A stretch of DNA of 56,646 bases from Okeania sp. SIO3B5 (GTDB taxonomy: Bacteria > Cyanobacteriota > Cyanobacteriia > Cyanobacteriales > Microcoleaceae): assembly GCF_010692555.1 (NCBI RefSeq), contig NZ_JAAHHG010000008.1:1-56646 (forward strand). Direction: 5' to 3'. The translations under genes were made by a program, and so were the position numbers. Numbering within the stretch: position 1 is the stretch's first letter; every line of letters starts with the position of its first letter. The notes under the pieces are model-generated. The model ran no database searches, was not told the DNA's origin, and saw nothing but the letters and a program-made list of their open reading frames with translations. Positions 12,203-21,340 of this stretch are shown here, one piece after another.

Positions 12203-12657
12203 GTGGTGAAAAAATATGGGTGGTGGGGGTAGGACACGGAGACGCGGAGACGCGGGAAAGTGGTAAAAAAATATGGGTGGTGGGGGTAGGACACGGAGAC
12301 GCGGAGACACGGGGACGCGGAGATGTGGGAAAGTGGTAAAAAAATATGGGTGGTGGGGGTAGGACACGGAGACACGGAGACGCGGAGATGTGGGAAAGTG
12401 GTAAAAAAATATGGGTGGTGGGGGTAGGACACGGAGACACGGAGACGCGGAGACGCGGAGATGTGAGAAAGTGGTAAAAAAATATGGGTGGTGGGGGTAG
12501 GACACGGAGACGCGGAGACGCGGAGATGTGGGAAAGTGGTAAAAAAATATGGGTGGTGGGGGTAGGACACGGAGACACGGAGACGCGGAGACGCGGAGAT
12601 GTGAGAAAGTGGTAAAAAAATATGGGTGGTGGGGGTAGGACACGGAGACGCGGAGAT
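12187..12657 (+). repeat. Tandem array of 52-76 base units starting in the kinase stop
   Basis: Seven units each contain GGGAAAGTGGTAAAAAAATA, GGGTGGTGGGGGTAGG and a variable run of ACGGAGACGCGG 7-8-mers. The first unit's GGGAAAGTGGTAA is the coding end and stop of the upstream gene, so the array appears to have grown from that 3' end. Unit lengths differ by whole 7-8-base sub-repeats. Long frames on the minus strand are low-complexity readings of the array. 12658-12848 holds only AT-rich sequence and an A-type end near 12822. Confidence 0.85.
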
Positions 12658-12848
12658 GGGTGAACAGGCAATGATTTCGGCCATTTTATGTTAATAAATT
12701 TTCTTGAATTTCAGCAGAAAATTTCAGTAAATTGATGCCAATAAGAGCCAATAACTAGGAGATAAATTGAATATAAAAAGTTCAATAGCTTTAACTATCC
12801 TGACTTTTAGCTTTATTCAGCAAGCCCTAATTAAACGGATATGATATT

Positions 12849-13008
12849 ATATCAAATCCGCTTAATTGGACATAAAAAAATTATCCGATTATCATAACTA
12901 CGCTCATCTTGTCTTATCTTTCTTCTCCTGAATTCTGAATTCTGAATTGCAGAATTGCTGAATTCTAAAGACTTAACCATTCTATGGCTGTTTAACCGGA
13001 TTTGATAT
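12849..13008 (+). repeat. E-family inverted-repeat element
   Basis: Ends are ATATCAAATCCGCTTAA and TTAACCGGATTTGATAT, inverted with one mismatch. The interior has ATTCTGA repeats. Between this and the F element lie a TTCTGCC tract and TTCCCTA repeats (13125-13155) with no gene. Confidence 0.65.
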
Positions 13009-13175
13009 TAGACCTTCTGCCTTCTGCTTTTTTCAAGATATAATAAATAAAAATTTACTGATATAGCACTACAAGAATTGGGCGCGGACATTTTTCAATC
13101 CTAAAACCCTTTTACAGTTTGCTAGTCCCTGTTCCCTTTTCCCTATTCCCTAGCGCTACGCGCTATAATTTGTTT

Positions 13176-13371
13176 ATACCATTTTGAAAAAAGAATGTTA
13201 CGAATAATAAAAATCATAAATAAACTTTCAAATAAAGTCTATTTGACGAAAAAGATAATTTAAAACATCAAAAATGGTATTAAATATATCCCCATACGAA
13301 TTCTGGATTCTGAATTCTGGATTCTAATAAATACCCTATCTATTTGTAGCAAACATTTATCAAATTGGTAT
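13176..13371 (+). repeat. F-family inverted-repeat element abutting a start codon
   Basis: Starts ATACCATTTTGAAAAAAG and ends TTTATCAAATTGGTAT, an imperfect inverted pair. The left-end block GAATGTTACGAATAATAA recurs at 53190-53209; the right end recurs reversed at 32722. The right end lies one base before the ATG of the next gene. Confidence 0.65.
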
Positions 13372-13372
13372 T

Positions 13373-14521
13373 ATGACTATATCACCCCCACCGAAAAACT
13401 CAGAAATTATCCCAAATATAGAGCAAATTGAAAGTTATTTTTTACAAAAATTCGTAGCTCCTCTAGCTAATGAAATAGATAGCGATAAAGAAACATTAAA
13501 AACAGCTTTAATGACTCTAGGAAGACCGGGTTTATTAGCACTAAAAATTCCGCAAAAGTGGGGTGGGTTAGAATTAAATCAACAAGATTTTTTTAACTAT
13601 CAATTACTCATAGCAAGATATTCTGGTGCATTAGCTTTTCTGCAAACTCAACATCAAAGTGCAGCAGCAATGTTAGCATCAAGTCAAAACACTCAATTAC
13701 AACAACAATATCTACCTTATTTAAGTCACGGCAAAATCTTGTTAGGAATAGGCTTTTCTCAACTTAGACGTTCTGGAGAACCACCTGTAAAAGCTTTCCC
13801 GACTACAGGTGGATACAAGATAGAAGGAATTGTACCTTGGATAACTGGGTGGGATATATTTCAGGAATTTATTATTGCAGCAAAATTACCTGATGGCAGA
13901 GCAGTTTTTGGCATAGTTCCTTTGATTGAAACCACTCAATTAAATGGCAGTATTACTTTCTCAGAAATAATGCCTTTGTGCGCTATGACTTCAACCAATA
14001 CTGTTAGTGCTACAGTAAAAAATTGGTTTTTACCTGATGAGCAGGTAGTTTCTATCAAACCTGTAAATTGGATTCACAGTAACGATAGACAAAAAGTTCT
14101 ATATTTTAGTGCTTTTGCTTTAGGATGTGCTTTAGCAAGTATAGATATCATGAAAGAAGTATCAAAAACTAAACTTCTTCCTTTTATTTCAGATGCAATT
14201 TCTTCCTTGCAAATTCAGGTTGATAAATGTCGAAATTCCATAGAAGAAGCTCATAAAAATCCGGATACTGATTTTGCTGAAAAACTCCACCTCAGAGCAA
14301 CAGCTATTAACTTAGCCCAGCGTTGTACTGCTGCTGCTGTTACTGTTTCTAGTGGTGCAGCTAATCACAAAAATCATCAAGCGCAACGAGTTTATCGCGA
14401 GGCTTTAGTATACACAGTTTCAGGTCAAACTACAGATATTATGGAAGCTACTCTCAAATGTTATAGCAGGGAACACTTAACTGGGAACAGGGAACAGGGG
14501 GAAAAAAATTTCCCTGTCTGA
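13373..14521 (+). CDS. Acyl-CoA dehydrogenase-like flavoprotein
   Basis: The 382-residue product has the acyl-CoA dehydrogenase layout: N-terminal helices with GLLALKIPQKWGGLELN, a middle beta domain (IGFSQLRRSGEPPVKA, GGYKIEGIVPWITG) and a C-terminal helical FAD/dimer domain. The catalytic Glu is not obvious, so the enzyme may act on an unusual substrate or not be a dehydrogenase. The last residues (TGNREQGEKNFPV) come from GGAACAG repeats, an STRR extension like that of the kinase at 3325-5745. The ATG is directly against the F element and lacks a visible Shine-Dalgarno, so expression signals probably lie inside the element. Confidence 0.75.
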   Translation: MTISPPPKNSEIIPNIEQIESYFLQKFVAPLANEIDSDKETLKTALMTLGRPGLLALKIPQKWGGLELNQQDFFNYQLLIARYSGALAFLQTQHQSAAAMLASSQNTQLQQQYLPYLSHGKILLGIGFSQLRRSGEPPVKAFPTTGGYKIEGIVPWITGWDIFQEFIIAAKLPDGRAVFGIVPLIETTQLNGSITFSEIMPLCAMTSTNTVSATVKNWFLPDEQVVSIKPVNWIHSNDRQKVLYFSAFALGCALASIDIMKEVSKTKLLPFISDAISSLQIQVDKCRNSIEEAHKNPDTDFAEKLHLRATAINLAQRCTAAAVTVSSGAANHKNHQAQRVYREALVYTVSGQTTDIMEATLKCYSREHLTGNREQGEKNFPV

Positions 14522-14551
14522 GGTTCACCATCAGCACAAGTCCTAATGGTA

Positions 14552-15062
14552 CTTAGGGTTTGCTGAAAAAGTCTTATGAGTGAGGGTAGGAGACAGGAGA
14601 CAGGAGACAGGAGATAGGAGAAAAGGGAATTTAGAGGAGATAGTAGTAAGAATCGTCCCTAGATTTTTCTGCCCAACTCTTGAGAAAAGTCCGCTCTTTT
14701 TTGAACCATTACCACCTAAAACTTCGCACTTTTTGATACTTAAAAAGGCACTTACCTTTATCTGTAACCCACATTCCGCACCACAAAATGTAGCAACCGA
14801 AGGAGGAGTCAGGAGACAGGAGACAGGAGACAGAATTTGAGAAGAAAATCATAGCTGCCGTGATCGAGTACATGATCGAGTAAGTATTTATGCGTAAATT
14901 TTTTACTTCATTATTTGATCGACGAAAAAAGTAATTGAGATGATTTGTATAGTATAAATACCTACAAAGCTACGGATTTATATACTACTTTTAATGATAC
15001 GCTCTTGAAGTGCGGAATGTGGGCTGTAAAGACTTTTAGATTTAATCAGCAAACCCTACTTA
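14552..15062 (-). repeat. A-family element, copy 5, with nested N element
   Basis: Outer ends are TTAGGGTTTGCTGAAAAAG and TTTAATCAGCAAACCCTA. Interior order matches copy 6 at 48961: AGACAGG tract, TTTAGAGGAG, TTTTTCTGCCCAA, TTTTTGATACTTAAAAAGGC. The right arm is split by the N element at 14768-15023. Confidence 0.85.
14768..15023 (+). repeat. N-family element inserted inside an A element
   Basis: A 256-base element with perfect 14-base ends CCCACATTCCGCAC and GTGCGGAATGTGGG. It is flanked on both sides by CTGTAA. Removing the element and one CTGTAA restores the right arm of the A element as seen in copy 6, so this is a clean insertion with a 6-base target duplication. It carries an AGACAGG tract and a palindromic middle, and no protein. 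Confidence 0.85.
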
Positions 15063-15158
15063 AACATTTTTTGCTAGGAAAAACGTTTCAAAGTTACTCT
15101 AGACAGGGGAATTATTGCTTGGGTTGGCGATCGCCTGTTTCCCTAATCATACTAATCT

Positions 15159-15186
15159 GTAGGGACGTTGCATGCAACGTCCCTAC
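15159..15186 (+). repeat. Perfect 28-base palindrome, copy 1
   Basis: The half-site GTAGGGACGTTGCA is followed directly by its reverse complement. The same palindrome occurs at 22202-22229 (exact) and 52979-53006 (one change). Confidence 0.9.
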
Positions 15187-15287
15187 CTATTCCCTATTCC
15201 CTATTCCCTATTCCCTATTCCCTATTCCCTATTCCCTATTCCCTATTCCCTACTCCCTATTCCCTACTCCCTACTCCCTACTCCCTA
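15187..15287 (+). repeat. TATTCCC heptamer STRR
   Basis: About fourteen units of CTATTCC, turning to CTACTCC at the right end, stop at the 3' end of the minus-strand peptidase gene. Confidence 0.9.
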
Positions 15288-17084
15288 AATTGAATCCAAT
15301 GGCACCCCTAACCATCCTGCAAAATTTTTTAATTGTTTGAGTGTGGTACTGCTCAATGGTACTACTTGGTAATTACTAGGACTAGGAGTTGCTAAAGTTA
15401 CCTTATGAGTCAGAAGTCGATCATGATGAAAAACCGTCACTTCAATCAAATCTCCTGGTTGATAATCTTTGAGGCGATCGCTCAACTTATCAGCACTTAC
15501 CCGAAAACCATCTATTGCCAATAACTCATCCCCCGCATCCAATCCCGCCAACTGTGCTGGCCCTTGGGCTTCGACAAATTTAATTATTTCTTTGCCATTG
15601 TTAGTGACGACATTCATACCTAAATCAGGCCATTTATTCTCTTCTCTCTTAAGTCTTAATCCAAAAGGTCTTAAATACTCATCAAAAGGTAACTCATCTA
15701 TACCATCAATATACCTCTCAAAGAAATCATCCAAATTTACTTCTGCTACTTCTTCAATTACACTTTTTAATTGTTCGGGAGTAAAGCCTATTTCTGGTTT
15801 ACCAAACTGCTCCCACATTTTGCGCATTACATCATCTAGAGAGTATTGATTTTGGTGTTTTTCCCTAATTAACAAATCGAGCAGTAAAGACACCATCGCT
15901 CCTTTTAAATAATAGGAAATCTGGCAATTATTGCTATTAGCATCCCGACGATAAAGTTTAATCCAAGCATCCCAACTAGACTCACTTAGGGGTTGTACCT
16001 TTCGTCCTATTGTTTTTAGTAGAAGTGTAATTTCTTTCCCTAATCCTTGTAAGAAAGTTTGAACATCATAAACTCCAGCTCTGAAAGGAATTAATAAGTC
16101 ATAATAGCTAGTTGTACCCTCACAAAACCATAGAGAAGGAGTATAGTTTTCCTGTTCATAGTTAAATACCTCTAGAGCTTGAGGTCGAATTCGCTTAACA
16201 TTCCATAAGTGAAAAAATTCATGGGCGACTAATTGCATGAAGCGATCGCGTTTTTCCTTACTCCTAAAACTGAATCTAGGATAATTTAAAGTACAGCTAA
16301 ATTTATGCTCCAACCCACCAAACCCCTGTCCAGATAGATGCAATAAAAATAGATATTTTTCATAAGGTAAACCACCAAACAACCTAGCTTCTACATCAAT
16401 AATTTTGTTGATATCTGGAATTAACTTTTCTGGTTCCGCATTACCTGTCCCCCAAATAACTAACTGATGTGCTTTTCCTTGTACTTCAAATTGATATAAT
16501 TGATGAGTACCTATTTCAAAAGGGCTATCTACTAAAGTATCAAAATCTACTGCCTCAAATGTATTATCAGAACCTGGAATTTCTGGTAAAGAAGTCGCTA
16601 CTTTCCAATCAGGTTTAGGTGGAATAATTTTTATCCAAATCGAATTTTTCTCAGTTCCAGGAATATCAAAAAACAAAGCTGCACCATTAAAATAACCATG
16701 TGTAGAATCTAAATGATTAGTGCGTACTGTTAATTCATTTGCAAATATCCTGTACTGTACTATTACTTCAGAGCTTCCTGAAGTTTCTATTTGCCAATGA
16801 TTTTTACTGAGCTTTTGCCAATGTAAAGAACTTTCATTTTCACTATAAGCACAAAAATCTTGTAAATGTTTAGCATATTCTCTAACTAAGTAAGAACCTG
16901 GTGTCCATACTGGCATCTTTAAATCCAGTTTTTGAGTTTTTTGTAATGAAGGAGATAGTTGTTCAAGTTGAACACACAAACTAACCTCAAACAGATGAGA
17001 TTCTGGATGAGGCATAAATACTTGATATTGAATTGCTGGTTTTTTAATGGTGGGACTGAGAGATACTGTTCTAGTTTCAGTCAT
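15285..17084 (-). CDS. M61 family peptidase with PDZ domain
   Basis: A 599-residue protein of the M61 glycyl-aminopeptidase family. The N-terminal beta region (TVRTNHLDSTHGYFNG) is followed by the catalytic zinc motif HEFFH: His288, Glu289 and His292 in VAHEFFHLWNVKRIRP. A downstream EGTTSYYDLL supplies the third-ligand region. A PDZ domain (AQGPAQLAGLDAGDELLAIDG) lies about 495-570. No signal peptide is seen, so it may be cytosolic. The length fits the family. The stop codon abuts an STRR tract. The upstream region 17085-17322 shows only AT-rich DNA. Confidence 0.9.
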   Translation of the reverse strand: MTETRTVSLSPTIKKPAIQYQVFMPHPESHLFEVSLCVQLEQLSPSLQKTQKLDLKMPVWTPGSYLVREYAKHLQDFCAYSENESSLHWQKLSKNHWQIETSGSSEVIVQYRIFANELTVRTNHLDSTHGYFNGAALFFDIPGTEKNSIWIKIIPPKPDWKVATSLPEIPGSDNTFEAVDFDTLVDSPFEIGTHQLYQFEVQGKAHQLVIWGTGNAEPEKLIPDINKIIDVEARLFGGLPYEKYLFLLHLSGQGFGGLEHKFSCTLNYPRFSFRSKEKRDRFMQLVAHEFFHLWNVKRIRPQALEVFNYEQENYTPSLWFCEGTTSYYDLLIPFRAGVYDVQTFLQGLGKEITLLLKTIGRKVQPLSESSWDAWIKLYRRDANSNNCQISYYLKGAMVSLLLDLLIREKHQNQYSLDDVMRKMWEQFGKPEIGFTPEQLKSVIEEVAEVNLDDFFERYIDGIDELPFDEYLRPFGLRLKREENKWPDLGMNVVTNNGKEIIKFVEAQGPAQLAGLDAGDELLAIDGFRVSADKLSDRLKDYQPGDLIEVTVFHHDRLLTHKVTLATPSPSNYQVVPLSSTTLKQLKNFAGWLGVPLDSI

Positions 17085-17322
17085 GGTTATTTATTTTTGA
17101 TATGAACTATTTCCATGTGATTTTAGTATATACATTTCCTCTTAATTCATCCCAGATTAATTAATATTATTTTTCAGGCAAAGCTAGAGATTTTTCTTTT
17201 GCTTTTTGATTAAAGTTTGAATGCTTAAAACATTATTATTTATCTAGTCTATTGGTAAACATTCAGCTAGCTTTTAGCTGTTTTATAAATAATGAATATA
17301 CACTGCTAAGGTCAAGGTTTTT

Positions 17323-17527
17323 GTAAGCATTCAGCTATTAGCTATCAGCTCTCAGCTTTTTAATAAATGAAGCAAGTACTCGTTTAACTTTACTACGTTT
17401 TCAACATATATGGAAAGAAATGTAGATGTGGCTCGCGCTTACTGCTAAGGTTAAGTAATGGGCAATTCTATTGCTCATACTTTTAATTCTAAAGCTGATT
17501 GCTGATTGCTGACTGCTGAATGCTTAC
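17323..17527 (+). repeat. W-family inverted-repeat element, copy 1
   Basis: Ends are GTAAGCATTCAGC and GCTGAATGCTTAC, perfectly inverted. Both arms carry AGCTATC/GCTGATT 7-base repeats. A further right-end arm (AGCTGATAGCTGAATGCTGACC then GGAAATGCTTAC) at about 17729-17782 suggests a second, overlapping copy. The stretch 17528-17728 holds no recognised gene. Confidence 0.8.
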
Positions 17528-17782
17528 AGGTTTTTTTCCAATACTTTGAATTCTGCTTAAATCTCTCAATACTAAGTAGAGCAAGCTAAAAAAAGACACT
17601 TTATATTTAACAAAAAAACTCGTAAAGCCATTTGATATAAACTTTTGAGCTAATTTACAATTTGATAAATAGCGCCCAAAATTTACCATTTTCTACTTAA
17701 TTCCTGTTATAAAGCCAATGAATTATAGCTGATAGCTGAATGCTGACCGCTGTTTGCGCAGCATTCCGGAGGAAATGCTTAC

Positions 17783-18466
17783 CTATTGACTTGCTAAATG
17801 TATTAAATGTTTGAGATTAAGTAAGTTAATTATCTGATTTTCTGTATCTCTATTCATCCACCCCTTAGTCTGTAGTTTTTCCATGATTTTGCTAGTTTCT
17901 TCGATTGTTATATCTGTAACATCAGCTAAATCTTGGTCAGGAATATTAAATATTTCACAGGATTTTTCTGTAGTCTGACCGTAATTTTCTGCTAATTCAA
18001 CTAATGTATTAGCTAGTTTTATTGCAGGGGGTCTATGACGCAGTTGATAACGAATGTTTGTTTGCCTGAGACGTTTGACCATAAGTTGAAGCATTCGATG
18101 ATGTAGCTGAGGATCTTTGAAGAGAGTTTGAATAAATCTTTGAGCTGAAATACTAATCAAACGTACTGGTGATAAGGCAACAACATCATTTGAGCGTGGT
18201 GACTCATCTAGAATAGCCATTTCTCCAAAAAAATCTCCTCTCCCTAGAATAGCCAGTGTCACTGAGTTGTCAGTGGACAATCTGCGTCTAACTTTGACCC
18301 AACCGGATACCACGAAGTAAACTGCATTACCCCAAGCATCTTCCATAAGGACTACTCTATTTGAGGGGTATTCGTGTTTTACTGCAACTGAAAGTAGCCA
18401 TTCCAAGGTTTCTGGGTTTGCTCCCTTAAACAGAGGAAAAAGCTCGCTGAAAGCTTCTGTCTGCAT
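17783..18466 (-). CDS. Crp/Fnr family transcription regulator
   Basis: A 227-residue protein with an N-terminal cyclic-nucleotide-binding beta barrel and C-terminal winged helix. The phosphate-binding cassette reads GEMAILDESPRSNDVVA, which keeps the Glu and Arg-Ser of nucleotide-binding members, so it could bind a cyclic nucleotide. The helix-turn-helix lies about residues 173-200 (DQDLADVTDITIEETSKIM). No cysteine cluster like that of Fnr is present. It is a single gene between repeats; targets are unknown. A cyclase-like gene sits in the same window (31309-32485), but no link is shown. Confidence 0.88.
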   Translation of the reverse strand: MQTEAFSELFPLFKGANPETLEWLLSVAVKHEYPSNRVVLMEDAWGNAVYFVVSGWVKVRRRLSTDNSVTLAILGRGDFFGEMAILDESPRSNDVVALSPVRLISISAQRFIQTLFKDPQLHHRMLQLMVKRLRQTNIRYQLRHRPPAIKLANTLVELAENYGQTTEKSCEIFNIPDQDLADVTDITIEETSKIMEKLQTKGWMNRDTENQIINLLNLKHLIHLASQ

Positions 18467-18588
18467 GAAAGTTAGTGATCTTTATCGTATCTAGGTATTG
18501 TTAAATTCTACAGCTATAATACTGGAGTTTTTGAGTTAAGCCAAATTATGTTTTTATTCTTAATTATCTCTAGTAATTTTGATTAAAT

Positions 18589-18700
18589 CCTACATTCCGC
18601 ACGACAAAACGTAGCATAAAATACAAGTCAAAAGTCAAAAGTCAAAAGTCAAAAGTAAGAAGAAAATTATAGTGGTCAATAGGAATCAACAATTCAGTCC
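18589..18700 (+). repeat. N-family element, truncated copy
   Basis: Begins CCTACATTCCGCACGACAAA, has an AGTCAAA heptamer run (18622-18657), then GAAGAAAATTATAGTGGTCAA as in the copy near 290. It breaks off at about 18700, where a CCTCTTGGGAGGGGGAGGGG block starts. 18737-18776 is a reversed piece of an M-element left end. Confidence 0.6.
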
Positions 18701-18910
18701 CTCTTGGGAGGGGGAGGGGCGAGGGGTGGGTCCCCTGCTCAACAAAATGTAGAAAAGTTTTTGAGAAATGGTATTATATGTTGCGGAGCAAAATGTCCCT
18801 ACAAGGTTTTGGTTGTGACGATGTGGTTCAGAGATCGGCAAAAGCAGTGTAATATAGAAGTTGCAGAAAAGGACGCGGACAGTTTAAAAGCTTAAAACTC
18901 AGACAAAGCA

Positions 18911-18962
18911 ATATTTTTCCTTCTTCCTTCTTCCTTCTTCCTTCTTCCTTTTTCCTTCTTCC
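18911..18962 (+). repeat. CTTCCTT heptamer STRR
   Basis: Seven units of TTCCTTC between the truncated repeats and the ycf35 terminator. Confidence 0.8.
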
Positions 18963-18977
18963 AAAAAAAATAACTAA

Positions 18978-19011
18978 AAAAACGGGCTAACCCGGTCTTG
19001 GTTAACCCGCA
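18978..19011 (-). terminator. Intrinsic terminator of ycf35
   Basis: On the minus strand CGGGTTAACC, a short loop and GGTTAGCCCG form a 10-pair stem (one G-T pair), followed by a run of seven T, 20 or so bases after the ycf35 stop. Confidence 0.85.
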
Positions 19012-19033
19012 AACTTGGGAACGCGCAAATAAA

Positions 19034-19387
19034 TTACTTCTGCACTACCAACTTGACGTTAGCGTTTTGCAGACCGCGTTGCTTAACAGCAGCTAAAGTC
19101 TTGTTAACGGCATACTTCTGATTGATGGAGTTGATCAACTCAGTTTGATTGTGCTTTTTCGCAACACCCCAGAGGTCAGCAATGAGGTCAAAAGAACCAT
19201 CACTGTTGGAAGACCAACCTAAATCATATTCACCTTCGAGAACAGCAACGATATCTGAACGTACACGTTGGCCATTATAGCCACGAACATCAGCGTTAGT
19301 TTTAACTGTGATGCCCAAGTCACGTAGAGAAGCTTTTAAGATTTCAGAATCAGTGATCTTGGTACGCAGTGTGCTGAAGTGAGACAT
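19034..19387 (-). CDS. ycf35: Ycf35 protein (DUF1257)
   Basis: A 117-residue protein matching the Ycf35 family conserved in cyanobacteria and red-lineage plastids (MSHFSTLRTKI, DVRGYNGQ, DIVAVLEGEYDLGWSS, ADLWGVAKKHN). The biochemical role is not established. A strong Shine-Dalgarno GGAGG lies eight bases before the ATG, and an intrinsic terminator follows the gene. It is downstream of ycf46 on the same strand, with a 176-base gap. Confidence 0.93.
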   Translation of the reverse strand: MSHFSTLRTKITDSEILKASLRDLGITVKTNADVRGYNGQRVRSDIVAVLEGEYDLGWSSNSDGSFDLIADLWGVAKKHNQTELINSINQKYAVNKTLAAVKQRGLQNANVKLVVQK

Positions 19388-19505
19388 TCGAGTTTCCTCC
19401 TAATTTTAAACTGAAAACAGAAACAACAACGGTTTTTATGAAACATTACCACTGCTCAGAATCGTTAAGTTGATATCGAGTCAAGGTGGTTTTTTTTTAG
19501 GCACT

Positions 19506-19532
19506 GCTAGTAACTTTATCCAGATTACTAGC
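19506..19532 (-). other. Hairpin between ycf46 and ycf35
   Basis: GCTAGTAA and TTACTAGC form a perfect 8-pair stem with an 11-base loop. There is no T run in the ycf46 direction, so it may be an mRNA-processing or attenuating hairpin and not a clear terminator. Confidence 0.45.
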
Positions 19533-19563
19533 CTTTACTCCTGTTTGGACCAGGAGAAAGCTT

Positions 19564-21081
19564 TTAGAACTCCAGTCTTTGATACTCGGCGACTGAAGCT
19601 GCAGCAGGCCGCGCACGTTGTCTTGCCCAATCTCGTAGTGCAGTCACCTGCTCTGTCATGGTTTTCGACAACGGTAGCGTAGATTTAATCGCGGCAATAA
19701 TATCTAGCTGTGTAAATTCTCTATCTTGAGCAAATGCCTCATACATAGCAGCGATGATGGCTTGCTCTATTTCTGCACCTGAAAAGCCTTCGGAAACATT
19801 AGATAATTGATCGAGATCGAAGCGTTCTATTTCTCGACGTCTTTTTGCTAGGTGAATTCTGAAGATATCTTGACGTTCCTGTTTATTTGGTAAATCTACA
19901 AAGAAAATTTCGTCAAATCTACCTTTTCGCAAAAACTCTCCCGGTAAACGTTCTACTCGGTTGGCAGTTGCCATCACAAATACTGGGGAAGTTTTTTCTT
20001 GCATCCAAGTCAGGAATGAACCAAATATTCTACTGGAAGTACCTCCATCAGAGTCTGCTGAACCAGTACTACCAGCAAAAGCTTTATCCAACTCATCTAT
20101 AAAAAGTATAGCTGGTGATATTGACTCGGCTGTTTTCAGAGCATTTCGTAAATTCGCTTCAGAACGTCCTACCATTGAACCATCGTAGACTCGTCCCATA
20201 TCCAAGCGTAATAATGGTAAACCCCAAAGGCGAGATGTAGTCTTTGCTATTAAAGATTTCCCACATCCAGGTATTCCTAGGATTAACATTCCTTTTGGCT
20301 GAGGTAGGCCATATTCTCTTGCTCTCTCTGTGAAAGCATCAGAACGTTGCCTTAACCAGTGTTTAAGTTCCTCTAGCCCACCTACAGCATTAATAGTTTC
20401 ATCTTCTTCGATGTACTCTAATATGCCGTTACGCTTGATTAGCTGCTTTTTCTCAGACAGTACAATCTCAACCTCTTGTTCGGTTAGACGTCCTGCTGTT
20501 ACTTGAGCTTTGCGATATACCTTTTCAGCCTCGTCTTTTGTTAGACCTAAAGCTGCTTTCAGGAGCTTTTCCCTTGTCTCTGTAGAAATGTTACGTTTCC
20601 CTAAATGTTGTGACAAGACTCTATTCAACTCCTTCATATCTGGTAGTGGAAAGTCAAGTACAACTACTTCTTTTTCTAGTTCTATCGGAACATTCTGCAC
20701 TGGGGACATCAATATAATTGTTTTATTTGTGCCCTTAAAGCTAGCGATCGCATCTCTTAACCACCTAGTAACTGGCGGTGAGTCAATAAATGGATGTAGG
20801 TCTTTGAATATATATATTCCAGCATTGTTGTTAGCATCTCGCTGCCTAATTACCCACTCTATAGCTGCCTCTGGTGAGACTGTATTATGTTGAGTGGTGT
20901 TTCTGCTTTGACCGTACTCTACTATTCCGTGAGTTACTGTCCAAACAAATACTTTTTTCTGAGACTGGGGCTTAAGTTGAGCGATCGCTGCAATTGCCTG
21001 CTCTGACCGTTCTTCCTCGGATGTTATGAGGTAGATCAGAGGATATTGAGCTTGGATGAGAATGTTAATTTCTTCTTTCAT
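19564..21081 (-). CDS. ycf46: Ycf46 AAA ATPase
   Basis: A 505-residue AAA protein of the Ycf46 family. The first 220 residues are the family-specific N-terminal domain (INILIQAQYPLIYLITSEEE). The AAA module follows with Walker A GIPGCGKS (about residue 270), Walker B ILFIDELDKAF, sensor 1 MATANR and arginine finger region RKGRFDEIFF. Members are linked to carbon-uptake control in cyanobacteria, but the sequence alone does not show this. The neighbours ycf35 and the ribbon-helix-helix gene are on the same strand. Confidence 0.93.
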   Translation of the reverse strand: MKEEINILIQAQYPLIYLITSEEERSEQAIAAIAQLKPQSQKKVFVWTVTHGIVEYGQSRNTTQHNTVSPEAAIEWVIRQRDANNNAGIYIFKDLHPFIDSPPVTRWLRDAIASFKGTNKTIILMSPVQNVPIELEKEVVVLDFPLPDMKELNRVLSQHLGKRNISTETREKLLKAALGLTKDEAEKVYRKAQVTAGRLTEQEVEIVLSEKKQLIKRNGILEYIEEDETINAVGGLEELKHWLRQRSDAFTERAREYGLPQPKGMLILGIPGCGKSLIAKTTSRLWGLPLLRLDMGRVYDGSMVGRSEANLRNALKTAESISPAILFIDELDKAFAGSTGSADSDGGTSSRIFGSFLTWMQEKTSPVFVMATANRVERLPGEFLRKGRFDEIFFVDLPNKQERQDIFRIHLAKRRREIERFDLDQLSNVSEGFSGAEIEQAIIAAMYEAFAQDREFTQLDIIAAIKSTLPLSKTMTEQVTALRDWARQRARPAAASVAEYQRLEF

Positions 21082-21340
21082 AGTCCTCGATCAAATAGAA
21101 ACGGTACAATTGATTACGGCTTAATTGAGTTTATGATTGCTGCCTTTCTTAAGAAGCCTAAAATAATCTGTAAAATCTACAATTATCTGTAAAATCTACA
21201 ATTATCTGTTCTATTCCTGCTTCAACCTGGAAGTGTCGGCAGTCCCCAGTCCACAAGCTGCCACGATCAAACTGACCGCCATAGCTAGATTTAAACTAGC
21301 ATTCAAAATAGTCTTTCAGATGTAGTAGTTTCTACATTCA

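Noticed and set aside
12206-12657. Array with regular repeats that could be taken for a CRISPR
   Set aside because: The sequences between repeats are themselves repeats (ACGGAGACGCGG), of varying length and not unique, and no cas genes lie nearby.
12100-12684. Three overlapping long minus-strand frames
   Set aside because: They are readings of the tandem array in all three frames, low in complexity, and antisense to the kinase end.
14945-15340. A 131-residue frame
   Set aside because: Built from the N element end, A element end and TATTCCC repeats; it overlaps the peptidase gene.
17783-18466. The Crp/Fnr protein as the receptor of the cyclase product
   Set aside because: Only the nucleotide-binding fold supports it. 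The genes are 11 kb apart, and cyanobacteria usually have several such regulators.
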